From Marinilactibacillus sp. Marseille-P9653 (lineage in GTDB: Bacteria; Bacillota; Bacilli; Lactobacillales; Carnobacteriaceae_A), in assembly GCF_916618885.1 (NCBI RefSeq), contig NZ_CAKAKH010000002.1, positions 1-64,000 of the forward strand: a DNA stretch of 64,000 bases. Direction: 5' to 3'. Within the stretch, counting starts at the first letter, position 1, and every line of letters starts with the position of its first letter. Position numbers and translations under genes: made by a program. This document shows, in pieces, positions 41,589-50,775 of the stretch. The notes under the pieces were generated by a model. The model saw nothing but the letters and a program-made list of their open reading frames with translations, did no database searches and was not told the origin of the DNA.

Positions 41589-42038
41589 CTAAAGTGGAAT
41601 AATAATTTCTTCTTGATCATCCGGTTCCTCACCAGGTGATTTTGATTGAATTTCAATAATCAATTTGTGCGGGAGCACCACAACGGTTTCTCCTGGGCGA
41701 CTGATCCAGCCTTTTCTTACACCCAACTGATCTGGACTATTGTCTTCTTTATTCCGAATTCTGGTTCCTTCTACCTCGACAATATTGTACTGATCATCAG
41801 ATGGATAGAACGTCATCAGTTCGTGAGGTGTTTCCTCGGACAATTCTACGCTATACACTTCTTCTCCAGCAATCTTAACTGTAGCAATTGTTTTGGCACC
41901 TTCATCGATTGTACTTAGATGAACCCCATAGACAATATGCGGAATGAACGATGCGATAAACAAGCAGACAATAATAACGGCATCTAGTGGTTTCATTTTG
42001 CTTAAATGAAACCTGATCTTCTCCATCACTTCATTCAT
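41589..42038 (-). CDS. eetA: EetA-like NusG-domain-II membrane protein
   Basis: 149 aa. A short basic cytoplasmic N terminus is followed by one membrane helix (about 18-40) and an extracytoplasmic domain with the NusG domain II pattern (VEGTRIRNKEDNSPDQLGVRKGWISRPGETVVVLPHKLIIEI). In the Listeria and Lactobacillus plantarum EET loci EetA is paired with the membrane protein EetB. No EetB is encoded here. It is separated from prs by a strong terminator. Confidence 0.8.
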   Translation of the reverse strand: MNEVMEKIRFHLSKMKPLDAVIIVCLFIASFIPHIVYGVHLSTIDEGAKTIATVKIAGEEVYSVELSEETPHELMTFYPSDDQYNIVEVEGTRIRNKEDNSPDQLGVRKGWISRPGETVVVLPHKLIIEIQSKSPGEEPDDQEEIIIPL

Positions 42039-42070
42039 CCTTTCTATCCTGTGGATCTATGTAAACATCA

Positions 42071-42126
42071 AAAACACTAGACGCCGTAAATCTTCAAGAG
42101 ATTTACGGATTAAAAGTCTAGTGTTT
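42071..42126 (-). terminator. Terminator of prs
   Basis: Two nested perfect stems: AAACACTAGAC (42072-42082) with its complement, and CCGTAAATCT (42084-42093) with its complement, followed by a minus-strand T5. Confidence 0.85.
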
Positions 42127-42143
42127 CATCATGCACGATTAGT

Positions 42144-43118
42144 TTATTTTTTAAATTTTTTCTCGAATAACGGGCTAACTGATTTATTTTCATGGATACG
42201 TTTGATTGCGTGCCCCATCAGCTCGCCAACACTTACTTGAGCAATTTTTTCAATTTTTTGTTCTTCCGGCAAGTTGATTGAGTCCGTAACAACCATTTTC
42301 TTGATCGGAGAAGCTTCCAGTCTCTCAATAGCTGGACCTGAAAATACTGCATGTGTCCCACACGCATACACTTCTTTTGCACCTTGATTGATTAAGGCAT
42401 CTGCAGCAAGTGTGATTGTGCCTGCTGTGTCCACTAAATCATCAATCAATACCGCTGTTTTACCATTTACATTTCCAACAATATTCATGACTTCAGCTAC
42501 GTTCGCTTTAGGTCTACGCTTGTCTATGATGGCTATCGGAGATTTGAGGAATTCTGCCAGTTTACGCGCACGAGTTACCCCACCGTGGTCGGGAGATACA
42601 ACAACTGTGTCCTCTCCACAAAGACCTTTATCTAAGAACCAGTTCGCAAGTAGCGACGCACCTAGAAGATGATCTACTGGAATATCGAAGAACCCTTGAA
42701 TCTGAGAAGCATGTAAATCAAGCGTCAGGATGCGGTCTGCACCTGCTTGAGTAATCATATTCGCAACTAATTTAGCTGTGATCGGTTCACGAGATCTAGC
42801 TTTTCTATCTTGTCTGGCATAACCATAATAAGGAATCACGACATTAATCGTTTTAGCACTTGCTCTTCTCAATGCATCGATCATGATCAATACTTCCATT
42901 AAATGATCATTGGCAGGAGCGGATGTAGATTGAATCAAATAAACATGATCACCACGAATACTTTCTTCAATATTAATACGAATCTCTCCATCACTAAATT
43001 TCTTGACAGAAACGTCACCTAGTTCAACACCTACATCTTTTGCAATTTTCTCTGCAAGGGGAACGTTAGAACTCAAAGCAAAAATTTTAAGTTTTGGATC
43101 AGAATATAATTCGGACAT
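42144..43118 (-). CDS. prs: Ribose-phosphate pyrophosphokinase
   Basis: 324 aa. It makes PRPP from ribose-5-phosphate and ATP for purine, pyrimidine, His and Trp synthesis. Catalytic-loop segment [16 protein letters not shown] and PRPP motif [13 protein letters not shown] are present. The ATG at 43118 has GGAGG 5 nt upstream. It follows glmU after about 110 nt, the usual glmU-prs pair. Confidence 0.97.
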   Translation of the reverse strand: MSELYSDPKLKIFALSSNVPLAEKIAKDVGVELGDVSVKKFSDGEIRINIEESIRGDHVYLIQSTSAPANDHLMEVLIMIDALRRASAKTINVVIPYYGYARQDRKARSREPITAKLVANMITQAGADRILTLDLHASQIQGFFDIPVDHLLGASLLANWFLDKGLCGEDTVVVSPDHGGVTRARKLAEFLKSPIAIIDKRRPKANVAEVMNIVGNVNGKTAVLIDDLVDTAGTITLAADALINQGAKEVYACGTHAVFSGPAIERLEASPIKKMVVTDSINLPEEQKIEKIAQVSVGELMGHAIKRIHENKSVSPLFEKKFKK

Positions 43119-43229
43119 GTGGGCCTCCAATTTTTTCTATGCATCTATTTTTTCCATCTATTAGTTTATGATGAAGTTTGAGATAAATCAATATTCTTCT
43201 TCAATAATAACGCTTTTTTAGAGAGAGTT

Positions 43230-44603
43230 CTAATCTTTTTGTTTCATTTTTGTAAAATAGGACTCTTTTATTGTTTGTCTAGCACGTGCAATCGCTAAAG
43301 AATTTTCAGGAACCGTATCTGTAATCGTTGATCCAGCAGCAATATAAGCATTTTTTTCTACAGTTACTGGCGCAATCAGATTTGCATTACATCCGATAAA
43401 AGAATTATCTCCCACAATAACTTTATGTTTATTTTTTCCATCATAGTTAACGAAAATCGTTCCACATCCAACGTTGATGTTTTCACCAAGTTCAGCATCT
43501 CCAACATATGTCAGATGACCAATCTTCGTATTTTTGCCAACTGTCGCTTTTTTAATTTCTACAAAGTTTCCGATATGAACGGATTCTTCTAACACAGTCT
43601 GCGGTCTTAAATGACTATTCGGTCCAATATCACTATCATTGCCCATAATAGATTCTTCAAGCATTGAGCTGGTTACTTTGACTCGATCACCAACTGTACT
43701 GTCTACAATAACAGAGTGAGCACCGATGAAAGCTTCCTCTCCAATCGTTGTCTCACCTTTCAAGTAGACACCAGGTTCAACTGTCGTATCTTGACCGATT
43801 TGAACGTCACTTTCAATATACGTATTAGACGGATCTATGATAGAAACACCGTTACGCATGTGTTTTTCGTTGATTCGTTCTTTCATGACTTTATTCGCTT
43901 GAGCAAGTGCAACACGGTCGTTAACCCCTAAAGCTTCGTCCATGTTGGCTAACTGATAGGCTTCAACTAGTTCATTTTGCTTTTTCAAAATTTCAATAAC
44001 ATCTGGAAGGTAATATTCTCCCTGTACATTTTCATTTTTGACCAATTCTAACGCTTCAAAGAGCGCTTTGTTATCGAAACAATATGTTCCTGTATTGATT
44101 TCTTTTACTTTTGCTTCTTCATCTGTGGCATCTTTTTGTTCTACGATTTTCGTAACGCCTTCTTCTTCAGTACGAATGACACGTCCGTATCCAAAAGGAT
44201 TTTCTGCATATGCAGTCAACACAGTTGCTTTTGCCTGTTCTTTTTCGTGAAATTCAATCAGTCCTTCCAGCGTTTCAGCTGTTAGAAGTGGCGTATCTCC
44301 ACAGATAACGAGTGTCGTACCTTCTTTATCTTTTAAAACAGAAGAAGCTTGTTTCACTGCATGAGCCGTTCCCAATTGTTCTTCCTGAAGCACATAGGCA
44401 CTTTTGTCTCCCAGATAATCTTGAACGGTTTCAGCTCCTACACCAGAAACAGTAACGATTTGGTCCATTCCAACGATTTGCGCTTGATCTACAACGTGTC
44501 CTACCATTGGTTTACCCATTACCGGGTGCATCACTTTATATAATTTTGATTTCATACGCGTGCCTTGTCCAGCGGCTAATATAACTGCATAACGATTACT
44601 CAC
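43230..44603 (-). CDS. glmU: Bifunctional GlcNAc-1-P uridyltransferase / GlcN-1-P acetyltransferase
   Basis: 457 aa from the GTG at 44603 with GGGAG 8 nt upstream; the ATG two codons earlier nearly touches it. The N-terminal pyrophosphorylase has [19 protein letters not shown]. The C-terminal left-handed beta-helix acetyltransferase (about 250-457) shows hexapeptide repeats and [18 protein letters not shown]. It makes UDP-GlcNAc for peptidoglycan, downstream of GlmS in the pathway. Confidence 0.97.
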   Translation of the reverse strand: MSNRYAVILAAGQGTRMKSKLYKVMHPVMGKPMVGHVVDQAQIVGMDQIVTVSGVGAETVQDYLGDKSAYVLQEEQLGTAHAVKQASSVLKDKEGTTLVICGDTPLLTAETLEGLIEFHEKEQAKATVLTAYAENPFGYGRVIRTEEEGVTKIVEQKDATDEEAKVKEINTGTYCFDNKALFEALELVKNENVQGEYYLPDVIEILKKQNELVEAYQLANMDEALGVNDRVALAQANKVMKERINEKHMRNGVSIIDPSNTYIESDVQIGQDTTVEPGVYLKGETTIGEEAFIGAHSVIVDSTVGDRVKVTSSMLEESIMGNDSDIGPNSHLRPQTVLEESVHIGNFVEIKKATVGKNTKIGHLTYVGDAELGENINVGCGTIFVNYDGKNKHKVIVGDNSFIGCNANLIAPVTVEKNAYIAAGSTITDTVPENSLAIARARQTIKESYFTKMKQKD

Positions 44604-44912
44604 GATCATTCTCCCATTCTACTATTCTGTTATTACTTGAACTATTTTTGTCCTCATATTTTACATTTATGTTCTATTGCTTCATAAGTTGTTTCACTAA
44701 AAACTTCAAAAAATTTGTTTTGAATACTGAATCTATCATACTTTACCCAACGATTCTTTTCAAGTTGCTGAGTTGTTTCGTTTGTTTGAAAAGGGGAAGT
44801 TTTTTATACTGTAGTTATAGGACTTGACATATTTTAGTCACAATTAAGTGTTTTAGAGAATATTTCTCATTTTCTATTCAAATTTATAACTTACAATAGG
44901 AGGAAGATTCGT
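44604..44912 (+). other. glmU / stress-protein divergent region
   Basis: 309 nt without ORF. A TTGACA (about 44824-44829) has no convincing -10 at 17 bp. An AGGAGGAAG ribosome site precedes the next gene. Nothing else is recognisable. Confidence 0.35.
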
Positions 44913-45533
44913 ATGAAAAAAGATCAAACCGTTATTGGTAGCTACAAAACTGAAAAAGAAGTCATGAAAGTTGTCGATCGTTTAATGAGCGAAGGTTATT
45001 TGAAAGACGAAATCACGCTATTCACTGACCAAAAAAGAAGAGACTCTCTTAAAAATCCTGAGCATTTAGATGTGGCTGAGCCAGATATTAATGGCAATGA
45101 TGCAGACCATGGAAATGAAAAAACTTTCTGGGATTCTATTAAAGATGCTTTTAAAGTAAGAGAAGATCATCATTTCGATGATCCTAATTATACAACTGAA
45201 GATGATTTGCTCCATCATTATAGAGATAACTTATCTTCAGGCGAGATTATTGTTGTTGTCAATAATTTTAAAGAGAAAGGTTCAGATCATTCTTCTAAAC
45301 AAACTGATTCTTCAGACGAAGTTCAAGACCTTTCACAAGCAACAGGTGCTATGGGATCTATTGCTGGTTTCCCTGAAGAAGGCGCAGTTCAGGGAATGAC
45401 TGACGGTGGACAACCACCTTTAGAGCCAGAACAGTCAGAGGGCACACCTCCAGAACTTGAAGATACAACTGCTCAGGCTGACGTAGACCATACTCAAAAC
45501 AAAAGAGAAAAACGCATAAACGACGAACTTTAA
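44913..45533 (+). CDS. General stress protein, YflT-domain
   Basis: 206 aa, soluble and acidic. The N-terminal YflT (GSP17M) domain spans about residues 5-110 (VIGSYKTEKEVMKVVDRLMSEGY). The C terminus is low complexity, rich in Glu, Pro, Gln and Gly, without recognised motifs. Family members are stress-induced in Bacillus, and their biochemical role is unknown. The gene is monocistronic, inserted between purR and glmU where Bacillus has yabJ-spoVG. AGGAGGAAG precedes the ATG. Confidence 0.82.
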   Translation: MKKDQTVIGSYKTEKEVMKVVDRLMSEGYLKDEITLFTDQKRRDSLKNPEHLDVAEPDINGNDADHGNEKTFWDSIKDAFKVREDHHFDDPNYTTEDDLLHHYRDNLSSGEIIVVVNNFKEKGSDHSSKQTDSSDEVQDLSQATGAMGSIAGFPEEGAVQGMTDGGQPPLEPEQSEGTPPELEDTTAQADVDHTQNKREKRINDEL

Positions 45534-45542
45534 AGCATATAG

Positions 45543-45681
45543 AAAAGAGGCTGGGACAAAACTAGCCAAATAGAAGAAAGCCGTCAAACCTAGGATATCT
45601 ATCCCTTGATTTGACGGCTTTTCTACTTGTCTGATTTTACGAAACAATATTAATCAGAGACTTTTGTCCCAGCCTCTTTTT
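45543..45681. repeat. Long hairpin with GAGGCTGGGACAAAA arms
   Basis: Perfect 19-bp outer arms AAAAGAGGCTGGGACAAAA (45543-45561) and complement (45662-45680) enclose a second stem (AGAAAGCCGTCAAA, 45574-45587, with complement at 45610-45624). It sits between two convergent genes, so it can act as a terminator. The GAGGCTGGGACAAAA phrase recurs in intergenic regions of many low-GC Firmicutes. Confidence 0.8.
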
Positions 45682-45686
45682 GTCGT

Positions 45687-46511
45687 TTATAATGATGTCA
45701 AAAAGTTCCCCGGTACAACTTGTATCGTTCTATCCTCAACGTCTACACTCTTTACTTTAAGCAGCGCTGTATAATTATCAATAGAGCGCACCCCTTGATA
45801 AATATTTTCTGCGATTACAGTAGCCCCTACTAGCTCTGCATCAAATTCTTCTATCAAACTCTTCATACCGTTGACTGTTCCTCCACCTTTAAGGAAATCG
45901 TCTACAATCAAGACTCTAGATCCCCTCTTAAGGCTACGACGAGAAAGTTCCATCTTCTCTACTCTCTGTGAAGAAGATCCTGATACATAATTGATACTCA
46001 CAGTGGATCCTTCTGTTACTTTTGAATCTCTACGGACAATCACAAAAGGTACATTTAGATAAGTCGCAACAGCTTGTGCAATCGGCACACCCTTAGTTGC
46101 AACAGTCATCACTGCATCAATTTTCTTATCCATATAAAAAGACGCAATTACTCGCCCAATCTTTCTTAACCAGTCTGGCTGACCAAGCATATCCGATAAG
46201 TAAACATATCCGCCCGGCAATAATCGTTCTGAATGATTTAGCTCTGCAGACAGTTCCTCAATGAAAGCTTCAATATCTTCTCTTTTCATTTTTGGTATGT
46301 ATCTTGCACCACCAGCAGCTCCTGGAACCGTTTCTAGAATGCCGATCCCTCTTTCTAAAAAGGTCTTTTTAACAATCGTCAAATCTTCACTTATACTAGA
46401 TTTTGCAGACTCATATCTTTTTGAGAAAAACGTAAGCGATACTAACGTATGCGGATGCTCCAGCAAGTAATTGGTGATATCGATCAGTCTTTCACTTCTT
46501 TTTATCTTCAA
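45687..46511 (-). CDS. purR: Purine operon regulator PurR
   Basis: 274 aa. An N-terminal winged helix (about 1-74; TFFSKRYESAKSSISEDL) precedes a PRPP-binding phosphoribosyltransferase-like domain with VLIVDDFLKGGGT. PRPP modulates binding to PurBoxes. Translation starts at TTG, with GAGG upstream. A PurBox in the upstream region suggests self-regulation. Its neighbours in the backbone are ispE (now distant) and glmU. Confidence 0.95.
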   Translation of the reverse strand: MKIKRSERLIDITNYLLEHPHTLVSLTFFSKRYESAKSSISEDLTIVKKTFLERGIGILETVPGAAGGARYIPKMKREDIEAFIEELSAELNHSERLLPGGYVYLSDMLGQPDWLRKIGRVIASFYMDKKIDAVMTVATKGVPIAQAVATYLNVPFVIVRRDSKVTEGSTVSINYVSGSSSQRVEKMELSRRSLKRGSRVLIVDDFLKGGGTVNGMKSLIEEFDAELVGATVIAENIYQGVRSIDNYTALLKVKSVDVEDRTIQVVPGNFLTSL

Positions 46512-46612
46512 ACACGTACACCTCTTTTATTTAACGTACATTCAATTTCTACATTATCTATTCTACATCTTATTGTGTTAAAAACCTAGTTAATTCTTTG
46601 ACAATTTTAGTA

Positions 46613-46625
46613 ATTGTTCGGAAAT
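46613..46625 (-). promoter_or_regulatory. PurBox upstream of purR
   Basis: Minus strand ATTTCCGAACAAT fits AWWWCCGAACWWT at every position, about 100 nt upstream of the purR start. An inverted second box was not found. Confidence 0.6.
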
Positions 46626-46630
46626 TTAAA

Positions 46631-46680
46631 AAAACAGTGCGCTTTACTATTGATAGACTCAATAGATAAAGCGCGCTGTT
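46631..46680 (-). terminator. Terminator of pyc
   Basis: Arms of about 21 bp (AACAGtGCGCTTTA then CTATTGA and their complements) around a short loop, followed by a minus-strand T7. Confidence 0.9.
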
Positions 46681-46689
46681 CTATTAAAT

Positions 46690-49600
46690 TTATTTTGTTT
46701 CGATTTCGATTAGTAGATCATTTGTCTCGATTTGATCTCCCTCAGCCACATACAAATGTTCTATCGTACCTGAGATACCTGATCGAATGGTTGTTTCCAT
46801 TTTCATAGATTCTGTAATGATTACAGGCTCACCTTTTTCGACTTTATCCCCACGACTGACCAATATCTGTAATACAGATCCAGGCATCGTTGCGCCAATA
46901 TGCCCTTTATCTGACAGTTCTGCTTTTTTGCGTACTGCTTTTGTATTGGTAATACTCTTATCTTTAATTTCTACTTGTCTACCTTGACCATTCAATTCGA
47001 AATACAAAACTCTATTTCCTTCAGAATCCGGATCACCAATCTGATTCAGCTTGATAATTAGTGTTTTACCTTTTTGAATACTGATTTCAATTTGTTCCCC
47101 AGTTCTCATACCGTAGAAGAAGGAAGCTGTATCAAATTTCGTGATATCCCCATAAGTGTTCTGGAAAAAGACAAAATCTTTGAATACTTGTGGATACATT
47201 GCATAGCTCAATATTTCTTCGATACTTGGTTCCCTTTCAAGGAAAGCAACCATTTCTTCTTTAAGTGCGTTAAAATCTAGCGGTTCTCTATGATCCCCAG
47301 GACGCCCTTCAATGGGTTCTTGACCATTCAGAATGATCTTCTGTAGTTCTTCAGGGAAACCGCCTTCTGGTCTACCTAATTCTCCTTTAAAGAAGCTAAC
47401 GACCGATTGCGGGAAGTTCAGACTGTTTCCTTTGTTGAAAATATCTTCTTCAGTTAAATCATTTTGAACCATGAACAGCGCCATATCTCCAACAACCTTG
47501 GAAGAAGGTGTCACTTTCACAATATCACCAAACATATCATTGACTACAGCATACATAGCCTTTAGATCATCCCATCTATCTTCTAGACCAACACCTTTTG
47601 CTTGTTGCTTCAGGTTTGTATACTGACCACCAGGCATTTGGTGCTTGTAAACTTCCGTTGAAGCTGCTGGCATTTTTTCTTCAAATACAGCATAAGATTT
47701 CCGGACATCTTCAAAGTATCTGTTAATATATTCAACATTTTGAATATTGATTTCAGGTGCACGTTCTGTGTTTTCTAATGCATAATACAGACTCCCCATA
47801 CTCGGTTGGCTTGTTTTTCCACTTAAAGCACTTTGAGCAACGTCCACGATATCGACTCCAGCTCGGATAGCTGCACCATAGGTATAGACGCCGTTTCCAC
47901 TCGTATCATGCATGTGCAAGTGAATCGGTACATCAACCGTTTCTTTAAGTTCAGAAATCAGGCGATATGCGGCATGAGGTTAAAGCAGTCCCGCCATATC
48001 TTTGATTGCAATAATGTGGGCACCAACTTGTTCAAGTTCTTTAGCCATTTTCTTATAGTAGTCCATTGTATATTTTGTCTGTGACGGATCATTTAGATCT
48101 CCTGTGTAGCAAATCGTTGCTTCAGCAATCTTGTTATTATCACGGACATACTGAATACTTTTTTCCATCTGTGGAATCCAGTTTAAACTGTCAAAAATTC
48201 GGAATACATCGATCCCATTCTGTGCAGACACTTGAATAAACTTCTCCAAGACATTATCTGGATAGTTTTCGTAACCTACACCATTTGATCCTCTAAATAA
48301 CATTTGGAATAAGGTATTCGGCATTTTCTTTCTAAGTTTACTTAGTCTCTCCCATGGATCTTCATTCAAGAATCGATAAGCAACATCAAATGTCGCCCCG
48401 CCCCACATTTCAAGAGAGAATAATTCAGGAATCCCTTGCTCCATTTTATCAGCGATCTGAAGCATATCTTTTGTTCTCATTCGAGTTGCCAAAAGACTCT
48501 GGTGTGCATCTCTAAAAGTTGTGTCTGTCAGTAAAACAGCATCCTTATCATGAATCCATTTAGTAACGGCTTCAGGTCCTTGCTGATCAAGCAAAGTTTT
48601 AGGTCTAATGATATCTTTTTCTGGAAGAATCAATTCCCCTGGCATTCTTGACGGTTTCAATGGTTCTTTATCTACCTTACCAATACCTGGAAATCCATTA
48701 ACGGTAACGTTCCCGATATACTGTAAAGTTTTATTTCCTCTATCTTGTGTTTTAGGGAAAATATACAGTTCTGGTGTTTGATCAATAAAGGTTGTCGAAG
48801 CATTACCAGATATAAAATCTGGATGTTTGACTACGTTAGCTAAGAAAGGAATATTCGTCTTGACCCCTCTGATACGGAACTCTTTCAAGACTCTTCCCAT
48901 TTTCTGGACAGCTCCAGCAAAATCCGTTGCATGGACAGAAGCTTTAACAAGTAAAGAATCAAAGAACGGCGTGATCACTGATCCTTGGAAACCATTTCCT
49001 GAATCTAAACGTACTCCAAAGCCACCTGGAGAGCGGTAAGTATTGATTTTTCCTGTATCAGGATAAAACTGGTTCAAAGGATCTTCTGTAGTGATACGGC
49101 ATTGAATTGCCGCACCGATGAGTTTGATATCCTCTTGATGCGGTATCCCCACTTCTTTATGAAGATCTTTACCTTGAGCAATTAAAATTTGTGATTGTAC
49201 AATGTCTATCCCTGTAATCATTTCTGATATTGTATGTTCTACCTGAACTCTCGGGTTCACTTCAATAAAGAAGAAATTCTCTCCTTCAAGCAAAAACTCA
49301 ACGGTCCCTGCATTAACATAATCCACATGTTTCATCAATTTAACAGCGGTCTGGCATAGTTCTTCTCTGACTTCATCTGACAATGTAACACATGGCGCGA
49401 CTTCCACAACTTTTTGATGACGACGTTGAACAGAGCAATCTCTTTCAAATAAATGAACAAGATTCCCATGAGTATCTCCAAGAATCTGTACTTCAATATG
49501 TTTAGGATTTTGGATATACCGTTCAACATAAATATCTCCACGACCAAAGGCAGCAATTGCCTCACTTTGAGCCCGCTTGAATCCATCAATTGCCTCTTCT

Positions 49601-50130
49601 TCGTCAAATGCCACACGCATACCACGTCCGCCGCCCCCAAGAGCAGCTTTCATAATAATTGGATAACCGTGAGTGTTTGCAAAATCTACAACTTCATCGA
49701 CTGTATGAATAGCATCTTCTGTACCTGGTATTGTGGGAATTCCTGCTTCTAATGCTACTTTTTTCGCTTTTAATTTATCTCCAAATACATCTAACTGATT
49801 CGTAGTTGGGCCAACGAAGGTGATACCTTCTTCTTGGCATCGCTTTGCAAAGTCCAAATTTTCTGATAAGAATCCATAACCGGGATGAACAGCGTCCGCA
49901 CCAGAATCTTTAGCAATACGGATAAGGTCTTCTATATCTAGATAAGCATCTATTGGCTTTTTACCCTTCCCAACCAAATAAGCTTCATCTGCTTTAAAAC
50001 GATGAACACTTTTTTCATCTTCTTGAGCATATACACCTACTGTATCGATTCCCAATTCAGTCAAAGCCCGAAAAATTCGAATCGCAATTTCGCCTCTATT
50101 TGCTACGAGTACCTTTTCCAATTCCTTCAC
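46690..50130 (-). pseudogene. pyc: Pyruvate carboxylase with in-frame stop
   Basis: The continuous frame of 1146 codons equals full-length pyruvate carboxylase, except that codon 717 (47982-47980) is TAA. The upstream part (716 aa) has biotin carboxylase (RFKADEAYLVGKGKKPIDAYLD, GGGGRGMRV) and most of the carboxyltransferase to IKDMAGLL. The downstream part continues P-H-A-A-Y-R-L-I-S-E-L-K and ends with biotinyl Lys in ESMKMET. Homologues read GLLKP here, so the stop is one A-to-T change of a Lys AAA codon. A TTG at 47919 could start the distal part, but has no clear ribosome site. It may be a strain mutation, an assembly error, or a suppressed codon. Pyc makes oxaloacetate for anaplerosis. 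Confidence 0.92.
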
Positions 50131-50332
50131 CTCTTACTCATTATTTCAAAACTATAACTCATGATTATCTTACCATTTTACCAGACATTTCTATATTTGG
50201 AATCAAAAACTTTTTGCTTTACCTACTTTGAAAGTTATTCGTTAACACAGAATAAAAAAACAAGTTTTATTATTTAGTTAATTTGAACAATAGTTATATG
50301 ATAATTTTATCTTAAAAAAAGGAGGAAATACA

Positions 50333-50692
50333 ATGAAACATTTGAAAGCTATCGTCATTAAATCAATTGCGATTATTTTGATTTCATGGATTGTTCTATC
50401 ATTGATCTGGAATATCCCGCTTATGCATGCTGTAATTGGTGGCGCGATTGTTTCCGTAATGATTTATGTTATTGGAGACCTTTTAGTTTTAAGAAAAATT
50501 GACAATATTGTTGCTACTGTTGTGGACATGGGTGGTGCCCTAGCTATTCTTTGGGGTTATTTATACCTTGCTTTAGGGGAAAGTTATTTCCTTGAAAGTT
50601 TAGTTGCCTCTGCGGGTATCGCAATCTTTGAATGGTTCTTCCACTCTTGGTTGCTTAAGAGTCATGTTGTACCCGATGAGCGCTCAATGTAA
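50333..50692 (+). CDS. DUF2512 (YndM-like) membrane protein
   Basis: 119 aa with four hydrophobic helices covering nearly the whole chain. Length and pattern match the DUF2512/YndM family of Firmicutes, of unknown function. AAAGGAGG stands 6 nt before the ATG. It is divergent from pyc and convergent with the bcsA-like gene. Confidence 0.75.
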   Translation: MKHLKAIVIKSIAIILISWIVLSLIWNIPLMHAVIGGAIVSVMIYVIGDLLVLRKIDNIVATVVDMGGALAILWGYLYLALGESYFLESLVASAGIAIFEWFFHSWLLKSHVVPDERSM

Positions 50693-50715
50693 TAAGTATA
50701 ATCAGCTTGAATTTC

Positions 50716-50769
50716 AAAAAGACTAGTTCGTTATTTGTGCTCAAGCACTTTAACTGAACTAGTCTTTTT
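50716..50769. terminator. Bidirectional terminator DUF2512 gene / bcsA
   Basis: Perfect 14-bp stem AAAAAGACTAGTTC and complement, with T runs on both strands. Confidence 0.9.
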
Positions 50770-50775
50770 TTATTA

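Noticed and set aside
44775-44799. SigB-like promoter (GTTT, 15 nt, GGGAAG) before the general stress gene
   Set aside because: SigB is generally missing from Lactobacillales, the spacing and -10 are imperfect, and such a short AT-rich match is expected by chance.
46690-50130. Frameshift or two separate genes as explanation of split pyc
   Set aside because: Both halves are in the same frame and the residues across the stop match the family without insertion or deletion; only the TAA codon differs.
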